DNA from: Paludisphaera mucosa | GTDB lineage: Bacteria > Planctomycetota > Planctomycetia > Isosphaerales > Isosphaeraceae | Assembly: GCF_029589435.1 (NCBI RefSeq) | Contig: NZ_JARRAG010000002.1 | Coordinates: forward strand, 4,588,001-4,652,000 | Length of the DNA stretch: 64,000 bases | Direction of reading: 5' to 3' | Part shown: positions 52,174-60,967 of the stretch, in pieces | Layout: each line of letters begins with the position of its first letter | Position numbering within the stretch: the stretch's first letter is position 1 | The notes under the pieces: generated by a model | Databases searched by the model: none | Seen by the model: only the letters and a program-made list of their open reading frames with translations | What the model was told of the DNA's origin: nothing | Made by a program: the position numbers and the translations under genes

Positions 52174-52199
52174 GGCCGAAATCGTTTTCATTTTCGGCC
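52174..52199. promoter_or_regulatory. Inverted repeat GGCCGAAA-N10-TTTCGGCC
   Basis: Perfect 8-base arms (52174-52181 and 52192-52199) around a ten-base AT-rich loop. It could be a terminator for the minus-strand dehydrogenase that ends at 52325, or a second operator of the nuclease operon. Confidence 0.4.
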
Positions 52200-52324
52200 C
52201 CTTTCGCGGCCGATCTCCAAGTCGGACCGCCCGGCGGTCGACGCTAAGGCGCAACCGGCCACACTGTTACCGTACGACACGAATGCGCGTCAGGAATGCG
52301 GAATCGGCGAGGCCGTCGTCGGCG

Positions 52325-53068
52325 TCAGAGATAGAGGCCGCCGTTGGGGCTGATGATCTGGCCGGTCAGGTAGCTGGCGTCGTCGCTCGCGAGGAAGGCG
52401 ACGACGGCCGCGACTTCCTCGGGCGTGCCGAGCCGGCCGACGGGGATCCGCCGCAGCATCTCGCCCTTCAGCGACCTGGGGAGGTTCGCCAGGATGGGCG
52501 TGTCGATCCAGCCCGGGGCGATGGCGACGACCCGCACGCCGGCCTCGGCGACCTCGACGGCCACGCCCTTGGTGAAGGCGATGATGCCCCCCTTGGCGGC
52601 CGTGTAGGCGGCCCCGCCGGGGAGCCCCCGCAGGCCCGCCACCGAGGCGACGTTGATGATCACCCCCCGGCCCAGCGGCAGCATGCGCCGGAGGGCCTCG
52701 CGGGTGTTGTAGAAGGTGCCGTCGAGGTGCACGCGCAGCTTCGTGTGCCACACCTCGTCCGCCATCTCGTGGACGGGCACGGGGGGGCTCGCGTTGCCGG
52801 CGTTGTTGACCAGGACGTCCGGAGGCATGGCGAGTTCGTCGAGCCGGGCGAACAGGGCCGCGACCGAATCCGCCCGCGAGACGTCGGTGGGGATCGCGAT
52901 CGCGTCGCCGCCGTCGCCCCGGATCTGCTCGGCGGCCTCCTCGCCCTTCGCCTCGTCGATCTCGGCGATCACGACCCGGGCGCCTTCCGCCGCCAGCCGC
53001 GTCGCGACGGCCCGGCCGATCCCCGATCCCGCCCCGGTGACCACTGCAACCCTGCCTTGAAGCTTCAT
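52325..53068 (-). CDS. Short-chain dehydrogenase/reductase (classical SDR)
   Basis: A 247-residue cytoplasmic oxidoreductase. Visible are the cofactor motif VTGAGSGIGRAVATRL (TGxxxGxG), DVLVNNAGNAS, the catalytic Ser in NVASVAGLRG, Tyr-Lys in AAYTAAKGGIIAF, and IAPGWIDTPI. An acidic residue at the end of beta strand 2 (VVIAEIDEAKG) suggests preference for NAD(H) in this family. It is closest in style to 3-oxoacyl-ACP reductase or sugar dehydrogenases; the substrate cannot be named. ATG 53068, with GGTGGAG upstream, is preferred over a slightly longer frame. Confidence 0.93.
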   Translation of the reverse strand: MKLQGRVAVVTGAGSGIGRAVATRLAAEGARVVIAEIDEAKGEEAAEQIRGDGGDAIAIPTDVSRADSVAALFARLDELAMPPDVLVNNAGNASPPVPVHEMADEVWHTKLRVHLDGTFYNTREALRRMLPLGRGVIINVASVAGLRGLPGGAAYTAAKGGIIAFTKGVAVEVAEAGVRVVAIAPGWIDTPILANLPRSLKGEMLRRIPVGRLGTPEEVAAVVAFLASDDASYLTGQIISPNGGLYL

Positions 53069-53110
53069 ATGGATCTCCACCACTCTGCCGGCGTTTCGAC
53101 GTCGAACTCG

Positions 53111-53842
53111 TCAGGCGGCGGGCCGTCGCGAACGGAGCCACCAGCCGGCGACGAGCAGCCCGGCGACGGCCAGCGTCGAGGGTTCGGGCACGGGCGTCGG
53201 TTGGATCGGGCCGGTCGGTTCGGTCGGCGGGGATCCGTCGGGGTCGGCCGCGGCGTCGAGTCGGACGTCGTCGATGACGAGGTTGGGCGTGGGGAGCCAG
53301 TTGGGGTCGCTCGGCGAGCCGAAGGCCGGATCGAGGGTCCCGCCCGAGGCCGTCATCCGCACGGAGTCGACCGCCTTGAAGTCGAGTTCGGCGAGCGTCG
53401 GCCCGTCCGGATTCAGGACGAACGTCCGCGAGCCCACGAGTTGGCCCTTCAAATAGCCGTCGACCTGAACCTTCAGGTCGTCGTTCCACGCCGAGGTGAG
53501 CTGGGCGCTCGTGAAGCCGAACGGGGTGGGGCTGCTGATGACGGCCGAGGTCGTGCCCGGCGTGGCGACGGACAGGGGCAGCCACGCGACCTGGGAGCCC
53601 GACGTCGCGCCGTGGACGTAACCGTTTGCGGCATAGAGGTTGTTCCGCCACCAGTCGAGGTTCATGACCTCGACGTTCTGCCAGTCCAGGCCGCCGTAAC
53701 CGCTGTAAATCGGCATCTCGCCCACGACGCCGTAGACGTCCTCGAACGTCAGCAGCTTCGACGCCCGCGCCGATCCGCCCCCGCCGAACGTCACGCCGAA
53801 CGCCAACAAACTCGCCGTCACGGCCGTCCTTGACCACATCAT
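53111..53842 (-). CDS. PEP-CTERM sorting-domain protein
   Basis: A 243-residue exported protein: signal peptide (SRTAVTASLLAFGVTFGGGG, cleavage near ARA-SK), a beta-sandwich-like domain, and the tail PTPVPEPSTLAVAGLLVAGW followed by WLRSRRPAA. The middle part (LTFEDVYGVVGEMPIYSGYG, NLVIDDVRLDAA) resembles the DUF4465 type of PEP-CTERM proteins with a carbohydrate-binding-like fold; that link is from memory. The start is the ATG pair at 53842, with GAGGAG upstream. It lies 42 bases upstream of the dehydrogenase on the same strand and would be transcribed with it. A substrate of the exosortase is expected. Confidence 0.9.
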   Translation of the reverse strand: MMWSRTAVTASLLAFGVTFGGGGSARASKLLTFEDVYGVVGEMPIYSGYGGLDWQNVEVMNLDWWRNNLYAANGYVHGATSGSQVAWLPLSVATPGTTSAVISSPTPFGFTSAQLTSAWNDDLKVQVDGYLKGQLVGSRTFVLNPDGPTLAELDFKAVDSVRMTASGGTLDPAFGSPSDPNWLPTPNLVIDDVRLDAAADPDGSPPTEPTGPIQPTPVPEPSTLAVAGLLVAGWWLRSRRPAA

Positions 53843-54080
53843 GTTCGCGTCTCCTCGCTGGAGCCGGGCCCGCCGCCGATCCCGGCCGGTCGAAACCCCG
53901 CCGATTGAGGACGCTATCCGCAGGTCGCCCATCGAGCAAGATCACATGGATCGCTTCGGGAATCCATGCCGACGCATGCGGGACCCCACAAAGAGGGCGC
54001 CCGGTCGACGAGGGGCTGGCGGACGACGCTCGACGAGCCACCGGGCTCGCGGGCGTGCTGCGCCGCGAGCCCGGCCGCGG

Positions 54081-55022
54081 TCAGCTCCAGTCGCCCTCGA
54101 AGAGGGGGCGGATGGTGCGGTCGGACTTGTCGAGGTGGAGTTCGCGGAAGACCTCGGCGTCGTCCTCGTCGCGGGGCTCGGCGTCGAGTTCCAGGTCGAC
54201 GCCCAGGTCCTCGGCGGCCTCGCGGCCCCCGATCAGGACCAGCTCGGCCCCCTCGTGGTCGAGGAACGCGGGCGGGTCGACGGGCGACCAGCGGCGCGAG
54301 CCGAAGCGGTTTTGAAGCTCCTCCGGGAACTCGACCCGGCGATCCTCCTCCAGGCCGACGCCCGCGGGAGAGCCGGCCTCGGGGTTCTTGACGGCCAGCG
54401 CGAAGCGGCCTTCCCGCTCGATGTGGAACGCGCGCTGCACCTCGCCCGGCTCTTCGGGGACGGCCAGGGCGTAGGCGAGGATCGTGCTCCGCCCGTGTCG
54501 CACCAGGGCGTACGAGCCCTCGCCGGCCGGGCGGGCCTCGGGCAGCGTCCGCTCGCCCACCGTCTCGGTCTCATACGTCGAACCCGCGAGCGCCTCGCGG
54601 AGCGCGTCGGGCGCGTCGAAAATGCGGTCGACGAAGGCCCAATGGCTGCGGCCCTCGTCGGCGGCCTCGGGGAGCGTCTTGCGGCCCACCGTGATCAGCC
54701 GCAGGCCGTCGCCCCCCTCGGGACGCAGGACGACATGGAACCGCCGCACGTCGACCAGCCCCTGCGGCGCGGCCTCGTCCACGTCCGGCCGGTAGAAGAA
54801 GAAGAGGTCGCCTCGCTCCAGCACCGGGCCCTCCGCGCCGGGCTCGACCTCCCGGCCCCGCAGCCCCGGCTCGCCGGCCTGCTCCTTCATCGGCTTCGGG
54901 TCGCTCGCCGGCTTCGGCCCGGCGACCTTCGCTTTGGACGGGGCCGACTTCGACTTCGCCCCCGCGGCCTTGGTCTTCGCCCTGGAACCGGCCTTCGCCT
55001 TCGTCGCTCGCTTCTCGGCCAT
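54081..55022 (-). CDS. Uncharacterised protein with Lys/Ala-rich N-terminal tail
   Basis: A 313-residue protein. The first 45 residues are Lys/Ala/Ser-rich (KRATKAKAGSRAKTKAAGAK and beyond), like histone H1-type tails that bind DNA. The remaining 265 residues form one globular, acidic domain that I cannot name, with GDLFFFYRPDVDEAAPQGL, DVRRFHVVLRPEGG, LITVGRKTLPEA and the repeated ETVGERTLPEARPAGEGSYA. I recall similar uncharacterised proteins in soil bacteria. No signal peptide or transmembrane segment is seen. It is transcribed away from the ABC transporter at 55.2 kb. Confidence 0.75.
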   Translation of the reverse strand: MAEKRATKAKAGSRAKTKAAGAKSKSAPSKAKVAGPKPASDPKPMKEQAGEPGLRGREVEPGAEGPVLERGDLFFFYRPDVDEAAPQGLVDVRRFHVVLRPEGGDGLRLITVGRKTLPEAADEGRSHWAFVDRIFDAPDALREALAGSTYETETVGERTLPEARPAGEGSYALVRHGRSTILAYALAVPEEPGEVQRAFHIEREGRFALAVKNPEAGSPAGVGLEEDRRVEFPEELQNRFGSRRWSPVDPPAFLDHEGAELVLIGGREAAEDLGVDLELDAEPRDEDDAEVFRELHLDKSDRTIRPLFEGDWS

Positions 55023-55231
55023 GATCGTCTCCCATTCCCTGTCCTAGAGTCTTGTCGGGGACCGTCGCCGACGGCCCCTCCGGGATACTGAACTAATGTA
55101 TCCTGCAAGTGGCGTGCCCGGTTCTGGGAGAATCGCCCCGCGAACCCGGGCGCGTCGGGGCGGGTCTATCGAGGTCGAGGGGTCGTCGCCGGCGCGGGGT
55201 CGCCCGGGTCGAGGGTGAGGAGGCGGGGACG

Positions 55232-56206
55232 ATGGCCGTGGCCGAAGGGACGCCGGCGCTCGAGGTGATCGAGCTGACGAAGACGTTCGGGCGTCGCAAG
55301 CCGGTGACGGCGGTCGCCGGCCTCTCGTTCGCGATGGCGCGGGGCGAGATCCTGGGCCTGCTCGGGCCCAACGGGGCGGGCAAGACGACGACGATCCAGA
55401 TGCTGCTCTCGACGCTCACCCCCACGTCGGGGCGGATCCTCTACGACGGCCGCGACCTGGCGCGGCACCGCTCGGCGATCCTGGCGAAGGTCGGGTACGC
55501 GAGCGCCTACTCGAAGCTCCCCTCGCTGCTGTCGGTGGAGGAGAACCTCGACGTCTTCGCGCGGCTCTACGACATGCCGGCCGGCGATCGCAAGGCGCGG
55601 ACGCGGGTGCTGCTGGATCGGTTCGGGATGTGGGACAACCGCAAGCGGACGATGTCCGCGCTCTCGGCCGGGCAGACGACGCGGGTGACGCTCTGCAAGG
55701 CGTTCCTGCCCCGGCCCGAGATCGTCCTGCTCGACGAGCCGACGGCCTCGCTCGACCCCGACGTGGCGCTCGAGGTCCGCGACTTCGTGCGCCAGCAGTG
55801 CGAGGAGGACGGCGTGTCGGTCCTGCACACCTCGCACAACATGGACGAGGTCGCCGAGATCTGCCACCGCGTCGTCTTCCTCGACCGGGGCCGGATCGCC
55901 GCCGAGGGCCGCCCCTCCGAGCTGGCCGCGACCGTCGCCTGGGCCAAGGTCCGGCTCAAGGTCGACCGCGGCCTGGACGACGTCGCCCGCATCGCCGCCG
56001 CCCGCGAGCTGGATACGACCCAAGAGGAGGGGGGCGTGATCGAGGTCGAGATCGACGAGCCCGACGTCGCCGGGTTCCTCGCGGCGCTCGCCTCGGCCGA
56101 CGTCCGCTACACCGAGATCGCGATCCGCAAGCCGACGCTGGAAGACTATTTCCTGCACATCGCCCGCCGCCGGGGCGAGCCCGACCCGGCGCCGACCGCG
56201 CCCTGA
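55232..56206 (+). CDS. ABC transporter ATP-binding protein (ABC-2 exporter type)
   Basis: A 324-residue ATPase: Walker A LLGPNGAGKTTTIQMLLSTL, Q-loop region GYASAYSKLPSLLSVEENL, signature ALSAGQTTRVTLCKAF (LSAGQ in place of LSGGQ), Walker B EIVLLDEPTASLDPDV and switch HTSHNM. The C-terminal 90 residues are the extra domain seen in NatA/DrrA-like exporters. I chose ATG 55232, with GAGGAGG 8 bases upstream, since the family begins near residue 10. The permease follows 33 bases downstream. The exported substrate is unknown. Confidence 0.95.
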   Translation: MAVAEGTPALEVIELTKTFGRRKPVTAVAGLSFAMARGEILGLLGPNGAGKTTTIQMLLSTLTPTSGRILYDGRDLARHRSAILAKVGYASAYSKLPSLLSVEENLDVFARLYDMPAGDRKARTRVLLDRFGMWDNRKRTMSALSAGQTTRVTLCKAFLPRPEIVLLDEPTASLDPDVALEVRDFVRQQCEEDGVSVLHTSHNMDEVAEICHRVVFLDRGRIAAEGRPSELAATVAWAKVRLKVDRGLDDVARIAAARELDTTQEEGGVIEVEIDEPDVAGFLAALASADVRYTEIAIRKPTLEDYFLHIARRRGEPDPAPTAP

Positions 56207-56239
56207 GTTCTCATCCTTTCACCGCCGACGAGTGATGTC

Positions 56240-57022
56240 ATGAGCTGGCTCCGGATCCAGGGCGTCGTGATGCGCCACCTGTACCTCTTCCCGAGGACCC
56301 TCGACCGCTGGGCCGAGTCGATCTACTGGCCGGTGATCGACCTGACCCTCTGGGGCCTGACCAGCCGGTGGGTCGAGTCGTCGTCGTCCGTCCCCCACCT
56401 GGCGCTCGTCGTGCTGACGGGCGTCGTCTTCTGGCAGGTGGTCTACCGCGCCGACTACGAGATCTCGGTGAACCTCCTGGAGGAGTTCTGGAACCAGAAC
56501 CTGGTGAACCTGTTCGCGACCCCCCTGACGGTCTGGGAGTGGGCCACGGGCCTGGTTTTGCTGGGGATGATCAAGAACGTCTTGACGATGGTGGTGGGGG
56601 CCGGGGCGCTCTGGCTGCTCTACCGGCTGAACATCTTCGACGTCGGCTGGACGATCCTGCCGTTCGTCTTCTCGCTCCTGATGTCGGGCTGGTTCATGGG
56701 CTTCACGTCGTCGGCCGTGATCATCTATTTCGGCCGTCGGCTGCAGATGGTGGCGTGGATGGCGGGCTTCGGCCTGGCCCCCTTCAGCGCCGTGTACTAC
56801 CCCGTCGACGCGCTCCCCGGCTGGGCGCAGGTGGTCTCGCACGCCCTGCCCATGACCTACGTCTTCGAGGGCATGCGGCAGATCCTCCGCGGCGGCCCGA
56901 CCCCCGTCCGCGAGCTGGCGATCAGCTTCGCGCTGAACATCGCATACCTCACCGCCGCCGTCGCGTTCTTCGGCTTCATGTTCCACAAGAGCCGCAACCG
57001 GGGCCTGGGGCGGCTGGATTGA
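56240..57022 (+). CDS. ABC-2 type transporter permease
   Basis: A 260-residue membrane protein of six hydrophobic helices (for example LALVVLTGVVFWQVVYRAD, GMIKNVLTMVVGAGALWLLY, FGLAPFSAVYYPVDALPGWA), typical of ABC-2 permeases that pump drugs, lipids or polysaccharides out of the cell. It forms an exporter with the ATPase just upstream. The ribosome-binding site is weak, which suggests coupling to the ATPase. Substrate is unknown. Confidence 0.92.
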   Translation: MSWLRIQGVVMRHLYLFPRTLDRWAESIYWPVIDLTLWGLTSRWVESSSSVPHLALVVLTGVVFWQVVYRADYEISVNLLEEFWNQNLVNLFATPLTVWEWATGLVLLGMIKNVLTMVVGAGALWLLYRLNIFDVGWTILPFVFSLLMSGWFMGFTSSAVIIYFGRRLQMVAWMAGFGLAPFSAVYYPVDALPGWAQVVSHALPMTYVFEGMRQILRGGPTPVRELAISFALNIAYLTAAVAFFGFMFHKSRNRGLGRLD

Positions 57023-57154
57023 CGAGGACGGATTCGAACCTTTTCATGATCGCCGGTCGTCCTCAATTTTCCCCCGGGGTCGGCGAACACATTCCACGTC
57101 CCGCGCCCGACCGTCCGGGCCGCCTCTCGCACGATCCAATCCGGGATACGAACC

Positions 57155-57442
57155 GTGAAGTGTAACAACGGCCTGCTCTTGATCATCGTCGGCGCCGTCC
57201 TCGTCCTGTCGCCGATCTTCCTGCACGCGATCTCGAACGCCCAGGACAAGGAGCGGATCGAGCGGTTCTACAACAGCAATTCGAACCACGTCGTCCTGCC
57301 CAACGCCCTGGAGCCGACCGACTTCGGGGGCTCCCACTGGGCCTGCCTCGGCCTCGGCGCGGCCTTGACCTTCATCGGCGTCGGCCGCTCCCGGCCGGTC
57401 TCGACGGCCAAGCCCACGAGCTGGGCGACCGCCGAGGTCTGA
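57155..57442 (+). CDS. Small two-TM membrane protein
   Basis: A 95-residue protein, no family recognised. It has one N-terminal helix (GLLLIIVGAVLVLSPIFLHA), a polar loop (NAQDKERIERFYNSNSNHVV) and a second helix (WACLGLGAALTFIGVGRSR). It starts at GTG 57155. Codon use is like that of the neighbours. It may be a host-specific protein of the envelope. Confidence 0.55.
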   Translation: MKCNNGLLLIIVGAVLVLSPIFLHAISNAQDKERIERFYNSNSNHVVLPNALEPTDFGGSHWACLGLGAALTFIGVGRSRPVSTAKPTSWATAEV

Positions 57443-57862
57443 GGGACTGCCGGCCCTTGAAGGTCGAAAGGCGAGGCCTTTCGACGGCATCCCCTCGCGA
57501 GGGGAAGGCCGTCGTCCGGGGCTCCAGCCGACTCTTTGGAACGGTCTCCGACAGCCGCCCGGTTCGCCGCGGTAGGCCGGGCGCGTCGGCCGAAATCGTG
57601 CGCGACCCGCGTGAGCGGCCGCCCGCCGCCGTGGCCGATCTCGCGCACGAGCGCGCGGAACTCCTCCGCGAGTACCGCGAGCCCCGCGTCTCCCCGGGCC
57701 TGCATGACCCTCCGCCAAGCGTGCGCCGTGCCGAAGGAGTCGTACCGGAGGACGACCGGCCGCGGCCGCCCCCTGGGATCGCCCCCGGGGCGGGGGTATG
57801 ATCGGGCGGGTGCGAGGCGCGGCGGTCGCCGCCGAGACGCGTTGGAACAGGATGGCAGGATC
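57443..57862. other. Intergenic region before the rhamnosidase
   Basis: About 420 bases. A minus-strand stretch (about 57590-57790) reads LRYDSFGTAHAWRRVMQARG and AEEFRALVREIGHGGGRPLT, which looks vaguely like coding sequence, but no start, end or family is recognisable. It is probably a relic or chance. Confidence 0.4.
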
Positions 57863-60796
57863 ATGAGAACGTCGCGGGTCGCGTTGTGGCTGGTGGTGTG
57901 CGCGTCGGTCGGGGCGGCCGCGGCGAGGGCGGGCGACGCGGCGAAGCCGGCCCCGGGCGGGGAGCTGACGGCGAGCTGGATCTGGCTCGACCAGGAGGAG
58001 ACGACCCCCTACAACCAGACGATCCTGGCGAAGAAGGGCTTCACGATCGAGCGGCCGTTGCGGGGGCGGGTGCGGATCACGGCCGACAGCTCCTACCGGC
58101 TCTCGATCAACGGCCGGTGGGTCAACGACGGCCCCTGCCGGGCCTGGGCCGAGCACTACCAGTACGACGACTTCGACGTCACGCCGTACCTCCGCCCGGG
58201 CGAGAACGAGGTCGCCGTCGTGGCGCGGTACTACGGCGTCGGCGACTTCCACAGGGTCCCCAAACGCGCCGGGCTGCTCGTGCAGATCGACGTCGAGGAG
58301 GGCGACGAGCGGACGACGACCGTGGCCAGCGACGCGTCCTGGATGGTCGCGCCGGCCGAGGCGTGGATCCGCAACACGCCCAAGGTCAGCATCCAGATGG
58401 AGCCCGCCGAGCTGTACGACGCGACCCTCGAAGCCGCCCCTCCGTACGGGCCGGCGAAGGTCGTCGCGACGGCGACCGGCGGCCCCTGGAAGGACCTCCG
58501 CCCGCGCGACGTCGCCCTGCTCACGCGCCAGCCCGTCGCGCTCAGGGCGTTCCTGGGGGCGAACGTCGTCCGGGCCGAGGGCTGGAACTTCTGCCTGCCC
58601 GCCGCCCGGCTGGTCCACCCCGGGCTGATCGAGGCCAACAACAACACGAGCTGCGCCTGCGGCCTGGCGACCCTGATCGTCAACGACGAGCCATGCGAGG
58701 TCCGCGTCGAGAACGACAACATCGAGGTCGCGATCGACGGCGCGACGGCCAAGGACGGCGTCTTCAAGCTCGCCGCCGGCCGGCACCTGCTCCTGGGCTT
58801 CGTCCGCAACATCTTCGGCCACGACAAGGAGAAGGCCGTCCGATTCCTCGACCCGAAGGGCTTCCGCCTGGTCAACCCGATGGGCGACGACCAGACGAAC
58901 CCGTTCTGCTTCCTCGCCTTCCCCGAGTTCGCCGTGGTCGGCGACGACCTCGTCTGGCCCGCCCTCGAAACCCGCCCCGAGGCCGCCAAAGCCGAGCAGG
59001 GGTACGACGCCGCCAAGGCCGAGCTGCTGAAGTCGGTCAGGTCGGTCGACGTCTTCCGGGCCAAGCTGGGCGAGCGCGTCAAGCAGATGACCGTCGCCGA
59101 GATGTTCGTGCGCGACCCCTACTGGCGGTTCCTGGGCCGCAAGGTCGTCGGGCCGGCCGACGCGCTCGTCTCCGACCCGTCCGCGCTGATGCACGAGTCG
59201 CCCTCGGCGACGACCGTCCGGCCCAGCCCCGACGGGGACGTCGAGCTGCTGTACGACCTGGGCGAGCAGAACGTCGGCTACTACGACTTCGAGCTGGTGG
59301 CCGACGCCGGGGTGGCCGTGGACGTCTTCGAGGTCGAGTACATCGCGCCCGACGGCCGAATCCAGTTCCCGCTGGGCAACCGCAACGGCATGCGTTACGT
59401 CGCCAAGAACGGCGTGAACACGTTCACGTCCCTGAAACGCCGCTCGGGCCGGTACGTGTTCATCACCCTGCGGCGTCAGAAGACGCCGGTGGCGATCCGC
59501 AACTTCCGGCTGATCGAGTCGACCTACCCGGTGGAGCAGGTGGGGAGCTTCGCGTGCAGCGACCCCCGGCTGGATCGGATCTGGGCGATCTCGACGCGGA
59601 CCCTCAAGCTCTGCATGGAGGACACGTTCACCGACTGCCCGCTGTACGAGCAGACCCACTGGGTCGGCGACGCGCGCAACGAGTCGCTGCTGGCGTACCA
59701 GGTCTTCGGCGCGACCGACCTGGCGCGGCGCTGCATCCGGATCACGGCCGACTCGATCGAGCGATACCCGTTCGCCGGCTGCCAGACGCCCTCGTCGTGG
59801 GACGTGCTGATCCCGGCCTGGAGCTTCCTCTGGGGGATCTCGATCTGGGACTACTACTGGTACACCGGCGACGTCGAGGCCCTGCGCGCCTTCCAGCCCG
59901 CGGCGCTCAAGAACCTCGAAAGGGCCGAGAAGTACATCGACCGGCACGCCCTCTTCAGCGGCCCCTTCTGGAACTTCTTCGACTGGTCGGGCATCGACCA
60001 GAACCGCAAGACGGTCGTGCACAACAGCCTCTTCTTCATCGGGGCGATCGACGCCGCGCTGAAGTCGGCGGAGGTCCTCGGCGACCACTCGCGCGACGAC
60101 TGGCTGAAGGCGACCCGCGCCCGGCTGGCGACGGGGGTGAACGCCCTCTGGAACCCCGCGAAGGGGGCGTACCCCGACTCGGTCCGCGACGACGGCGAGC
60201 CCAGCCCGTCGACCAGCCAGCACACGAGCTTCCTGGCGGTGCTGTTCGACGTCGTCGACCCGGCGAACCGGGCCGCCGCGGCGAAGAACGTCCTGGCGCC
60301 GCCGGAGGGCATGGTGCGCGTCGGCTCGCCGTTCGCCGCGCTCTACCACTACGGGGCGATGGAGGCCCTCGGCCGCGAGGACGCGATCGTCGCCGAGATC
60401 TACAAGAACTACCTGCCGATGCTCGACGCCGGCGCGACGACCGTCTGGGAGAGCTTCGCCAGCGGCACGACCGGCGGCGGCGGCTTCCCGACGCGGAGCC
60501 ACTGCCACGCCTGGTCGTCGGCCCCCAACCTGTACCTCCCGCGCATCATCCTGGGCGTCCGGCCCGTCGCGGCGGGCTCCGCCGCCTTCGAGATCAACCC
60601 CAGGCCCTCGGGCCTGTCGTGGGCCAAGGGGACGGTCGTCACCGCCAGGGGCCCGGTCGTCGTCTCGTGGACGCTCGACGACAAGGGCGCCCTGGCCATC
60701 CAGGCCGCCGGCCCGAAGGGCGTCGCGCTGACCGTCGGCCGCAACCCGGAGACGGCCGGCAAGGCCGTGACGTTCAACGGCCGGCCCGCGCCGTGA
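57863..60796 (+). CDS. Secreted alpha-L-rhamnosidase-like protein (GH78)
   Basis: A 977-residue exported glycoside hydrolase. A signal peptide (RVALWLVVCASVGAAAARAG) is followed by beta-rich domains with the rhamnosidase-type N-terminal fold (ASWIWLDQEETTPYNQTILA, RVRITADSSYRLSINGRWV), then an (alpha/alpha)6 catalytic barrel with TFTDCPLYEQTHWVGDARNE, the acidic motif that holds the general acid in GH78. A C-terminal beta-sandwich domain ends the protein. It should release terminal L-rhamnose from polysaccharides outside the cytoplasm. ATG 57863 is the only start that gives a signal peptide. Its presence fits a carbohydrate-feeding planctomycete. Confidence 0.88.
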   Translation: MRTSRVALWLVVCASVGAAAARAGDAAKPAPGGELTASWIWLDQEETTPYNQTILAKKGFTIERPLRGRVRITADSSYRLSINGRWVNDGPCRAWAEHYQYDDFDVTPYLRPGENEVAVVARYYGVGDFHRVPKRAGLLVQIDVEEGDERTTTVASDASWMVAPAEAWIRNTPKVSIQMEPAELYDATLEAAPPYGPAKVVATATGGPWKDLRPRDVALLTRQPVALRAFLGANVVRAEGWNFCLPAARLVHPGLIEANNNTSCACGLATLIVNDEPCEVRVENDNIEVAIDGATAKDGVFKLAAGRHLLLGFVRNIFGHDKEKAVRFLDPKGFRLVNPMGDDQTNPFCFLAFPEFAVVGDDLVWPALETRPEAAKAEQGYDAAKAELLKSVRSVDVFRAKLGERVKQMTVAEMFVRDPYWRFLGRKVVGPADALVSDPSALMHESPSATTVRPSPDGDVELLYDLGEQNVGYYDFELVADAGVAVDVFEVEYIAPDGRIQFPLGNRNGMRYVAKNGVNTFTSLKRRSGRYVFITLRRQKTPVAIRNFRLIESTYPVEQVGSFACSDPRLDRIWAISTRTLKLCMEDTFTDCPLYEQTHWVGDARNESLLAYQVFGATDLARRCIRITADSIERYPFAGCQTPSSWDVLIPAWSFLWGISIWDYYWYTGDVEALRAFQPAALKNLERAEKYIDRHALFSGPFWNFFDWSGIDQNRKTVVHNSLFFIGAIDAALKSAEVLGDHSRDDWLKATRARLATGVNALWNPAKGAYPDSVRDDGEPSPSTSQHTSFLAVLFDVVDPANRAAAAKNVLAPPEGMVRVGSPFAALYHYGAMEALGREDAIVAEIYKNYLPMLDAGATTVWESFASGTTGGGGFPTRSHCHAWSSAPNLYLPRIILGVRPVAAGSAAFEINPRPSGLSWAKGTVVTARGPVVVSWTLDDKGALAIQAAGPKGVALTVGRNPETAGKAVTFNGRPAP

Positions 60797-60967
60797 GGCC
60801 GGCGTCGCCGCCCCCCGCGGGCGATCCTTTTGTAAGCATTCTCGGCGTGCTTCGTTAGATCTTGATGTTCGTTCGCGGCGACGCCCTCGACGTCAGGGCC
60901 GTCTTGAAAAGACCTCCGCCGGTCCGAACCTCATCCGTGTTCGCGAGGAATCAGCAGGAGTCGCACC

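Larger units (their letters stand above)
51938..52324. other. Leader of the nuclease operon
   Basis: About 390 bases between two minus-strand units. It contains an unusually AT-rich patch (about 52130-52200) with two inverted repeats described separately, and a minus-strand frame that overlaps the nuclease start, which I do not accept as a gene. Confidence 0.5.

Noticed and set aside
57044-60508. Long minus-strand frame opposite the rhamnosidase
   Set aside because: The plus strand has a signal peptide and GH78 motifs; the antisense product is a compositional artefact.
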